Below, piece after piece: positions 62,716 to 64,000 of a stretch of DNA of 64,000 bases. The notes beneath the pieces were generated by a model. That model saw nothing but the letters and a program-made list of their open reading frames with translations, had not been told where the DNA came from and ran no database searches. The stretch is from Promethearchaeota archaeon (lineage in GTDB: Archaea > Asgardarchaeota > Lokiarchaeia > Sigyniarchaeales > Promethearchaeaceae). Position 1 is the stretch's first letter. The number at the start of each line of letters is the position of its first letter. Made by a program: the position numbers and the translations under genes. The stretch lies in NCBI GenBank assembly GCA_016933055.1, contig JAFGBS010000002.1, positions 1 through 64,000 on the forward strand, given 5' to 3'.

Positions 62716-64000
62716 ATGACGCTCCAGATGAAAAGTGCTAAAGCTGGAAATATAAGTCCCGAAATGGAAAAAATCGCGAAAAATGAAAGCATCGATGTCG
62801 AATTGGTAAGGAAAGGTATTGCAAGCGGAAGAATAGTAATTTTCAAGAGTACAACTAGTACCTGTAACCCATTAGGAATTGGAGAAGGGTTATCTGTTAA
62901 AATAAATAGCAATATTGGTGCTTCCCAAAAAGTTTTTGACATCCATCAAGAAGTGGAAAAAGCAAAAATTTCAGAACGATATGGAGCAGACACCATTATG
63001 GATTTAACATCTGGTCCCACCGAACAAGCTATACGCGAAGTGCGTTCGGCAGTTTTGAAAAATATCACAGTACCTTTAGGGACGGTTCCCATGTACCAAA
63101 TTGCAGTTCGTGCGATTGAAAAAGCAGGAGGAATCGTTAATATGACGGAAGATGATATGTTCTGCGTTGTGGAAGAACAGGCGAAAGAGGGGGTAGACTT
63201 TTTCACCATTCATGCCGGAGTAACAAAAACACTTGCCGAATATATTAAAAAACATCCCCGGTTTATGGGCATAGTAAGTCGTGGAGGAACTATAACCGCA
63301 GTTTGGACTTTACAAAACGATCTAGAAAATCCATTCTATTCTAATTTTGATTATTTATTGGAGATGGCTCAAAATTATGATTTTTCCTTATCGTTAGGGG
63401 ATGGATTCCGCCCTGGTTGCATTTTCGATTCTACCGATTACCCCCAAATCCAAGAACTTCTTACCTTATCTCGATTAGTTAAACGCGCGCATGAAAAGAA
63501 TGTTCAGATTATTTGTGAAGGTCCCGGACATATACCTGCTCATCAGATCGCAGAGAATATACGATTACAAAAATCCGTTACCGACGGAGCACCTTTTTAT
63601 GTGTTAGGACCCCTTGTAACGGATATTGCTCCGGGATATGACCATATTGTGGGGGCTATTGGGGGAGTGATTGCAGGTTTGAGTGGAGTAGATTATTTGT
63701 GTTATATTACTCCAGCAGAGCATTTAGGACTCCCCACATTGGAAGAGGTGAAAGAAGGAGTGATTACATTCAAGATTGCTGCCCATGCGATTGATTTAAC
63801 ACGCAATTGGGATCGAGCTTCCGCTTGGGATCAGAAAATGGATAGAGCTCGAAGAGACTTAGACTGGGAGGAGCAAATTAGAATCGGGATTGATCCAGAA
63901 AAAGCTAGATGTATTCGAGAAAGAGACGGTGCTATTGAACGGAATGAACCATGTACTATGTGTGGAAATCTCTGCGCCATCAAAATTCTGGAAGATACAA
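62716..64000 (+). CDS. thiC: Phosphomethylpyrimidine synthase ThiC (3' end cut off)
   Basis: About 428 residues are visible and the frame is open at the right edge. ThiC landmarks include TCNPLGIGEGLSVKINSNIG, ERYGADTIMDLTSGP, IHAGVTKTLAEY, GIVSRGGTITAVW, LSLGDGFRPGCIFDSTDYPQ, VQIICEGPGHIPAHQIAENI, PFYVLGPLVTDIAPGYDHIV and YITPAEHLGLPTLEEVKEG. The C-terminal radical-SAM cysteines are in EPCTMCGNLCAI, spaced C-x2-C-x3-C, one residue shorter than the C-x2-C-x4-C of characterised enzymes. It converts aminoimidazole ribotide to HMP-P for thiamine synthesis. The start is ATG 62716. No TPP riboswitch is evident in the short leader. Confidence 0.93.
   Translation, partial: MTLQMKSAKAGNISPEMEKIAKNESIDVELVRKGIASGRIVIFKSTTSTCNPLGIGEGLSVKINSNIGASQKVFDIHQEVEKAKISERYGADTIMDLTSGPTEQAIREVRSAVLKNITVPLGTVPMYQIAVRAIEKAGGIVNMTEDDMFCVVEEQAKEGVDFFTIHAGVTKTLAEYIKKHPRFMGIVSRGGTITAVWTLQNDLENPFYSNFDYLLEMAQNYDFSLSLGDGFRPGCIFDSTDYPQIQELLTLSRLVKRAHEKNVQIICEGPGHIPAHQIAENIRLQKSVTDGAPFYVLGPLVTDIAPGYDHIVGAIGGVIAGLSGVDYLCYITPAEHLGLPTLEEVKEGVITFKIAAHAIDLTRNWDRASAWDQKMDRARRDLDWEEQIRIGIDPEKARCIRERDGAIERNEPCTMCGNLCAIKILEDT

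Noticed and set aside
1..64000. CRISPR arrays, insertion sequences, prophage or integrase genes, tRNA and rRNA genes
   Set aside because: No regularly spaced direct repeats, transposase, integrase or recognisable RNA genes of these kinds were seen on reading both strands.

Overview
This is A+T-rich archaeal chromosomal DNA. The archaeal assignment rests on an uninterrupted run of archaeal/eukaryotic-type ribosomal protein genes (uL22 to uL15, including eS4, eL32 and eL19, with the RNase P protein Rpp29 inside), archaeal-type glutamyl- and threonyl-tRNA synthetases, a methanogen-marker-4 (MtxX) relative, and TATA-box promoters placed 25-30 bases ahead of genes. An Asgard-like archaeon is my inference. 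It rests on the large membrane-anchored repeat and propeller proteins, a PCI-type winged-helix protein divergent from a JAMM/MPN protease, a collagen-like protein and many proteins ending in zinc ribbons. Sequence alone does not prove the lineage.

Layout. 1-6.2 kb: the 3' part of a giant Ig-repeat surface protein, then two tandem membrane-anchored DUF362/2x[4Fe-4S] proteins. 6.2-16.2 kb: mixed metabolic and membrane genes (PH/DUF1648 protein, PepD peptidase, two GNATs, a broken isoprenylcysteine-methyltransferase-like gene, a DUF1624-type acyltransferase, a flavodoxin, an enolase-superfamily enzyme). 16.3-20.2 kb: feoAB for ferrous iron and a bactofilin-like protein. 20.5-23 kb: a CPBP protease, a small unknown gene and a solitary uS19 gene with a structured leader. 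23.2-33.6 kb: surface proteins (propeller, collagen-like, CBM9-like), a GH172 glycoside hydrolase facing two GPH sugar symporters, and a transglutaminase-like protein. 33.8-42.1 kb: SDR protein, flavoprotein, M23-like protein, a CDF metal transporter with extra winged-helix domains, a phosphotransferase, an orphan DNA methyltransferase and a mannose-phosphate-isomerase-type cupin. 42.4-51.6 kb: the ribosomal protein operon behind a leader of about 200 nt with several hairpins. 51.6-64 kb: MtxX-like protein, CPBP protease, JAMM protease facing the PCI-like protein, gltX, a wHTH protein, thrS, a histone-deacetylase-family enzyme, msrB, a Nudix hydrolase and thiC running off the end.

Main points from the hunt. 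(1) A near-identical palindrome, TAGC-YATA-GCTAAT, sits at the predicted promoters of both feoAB and the CDF metal transporter, which suggests one metal-responsive regulon. (2) Two intergenic stretches hold a TATA box followed at the right distance by a closed RNA secondary structure: a minus-strand candidate of about 128 nt ending in T8 near 58.3 kb and a plus-strand candidate near 32.8 kb. (3) The PCI-like protein and the downstream zinc-ribbon gene are in one reading frame separated by a single TAA, as if one gene had been cut. (4) The JAMM protease is transcribed divergently from this PCI-like gene, a possible minimal MPN/PCI module. (5) uS19 has left the main ribosomal operon and carries its own long leader hairpin.
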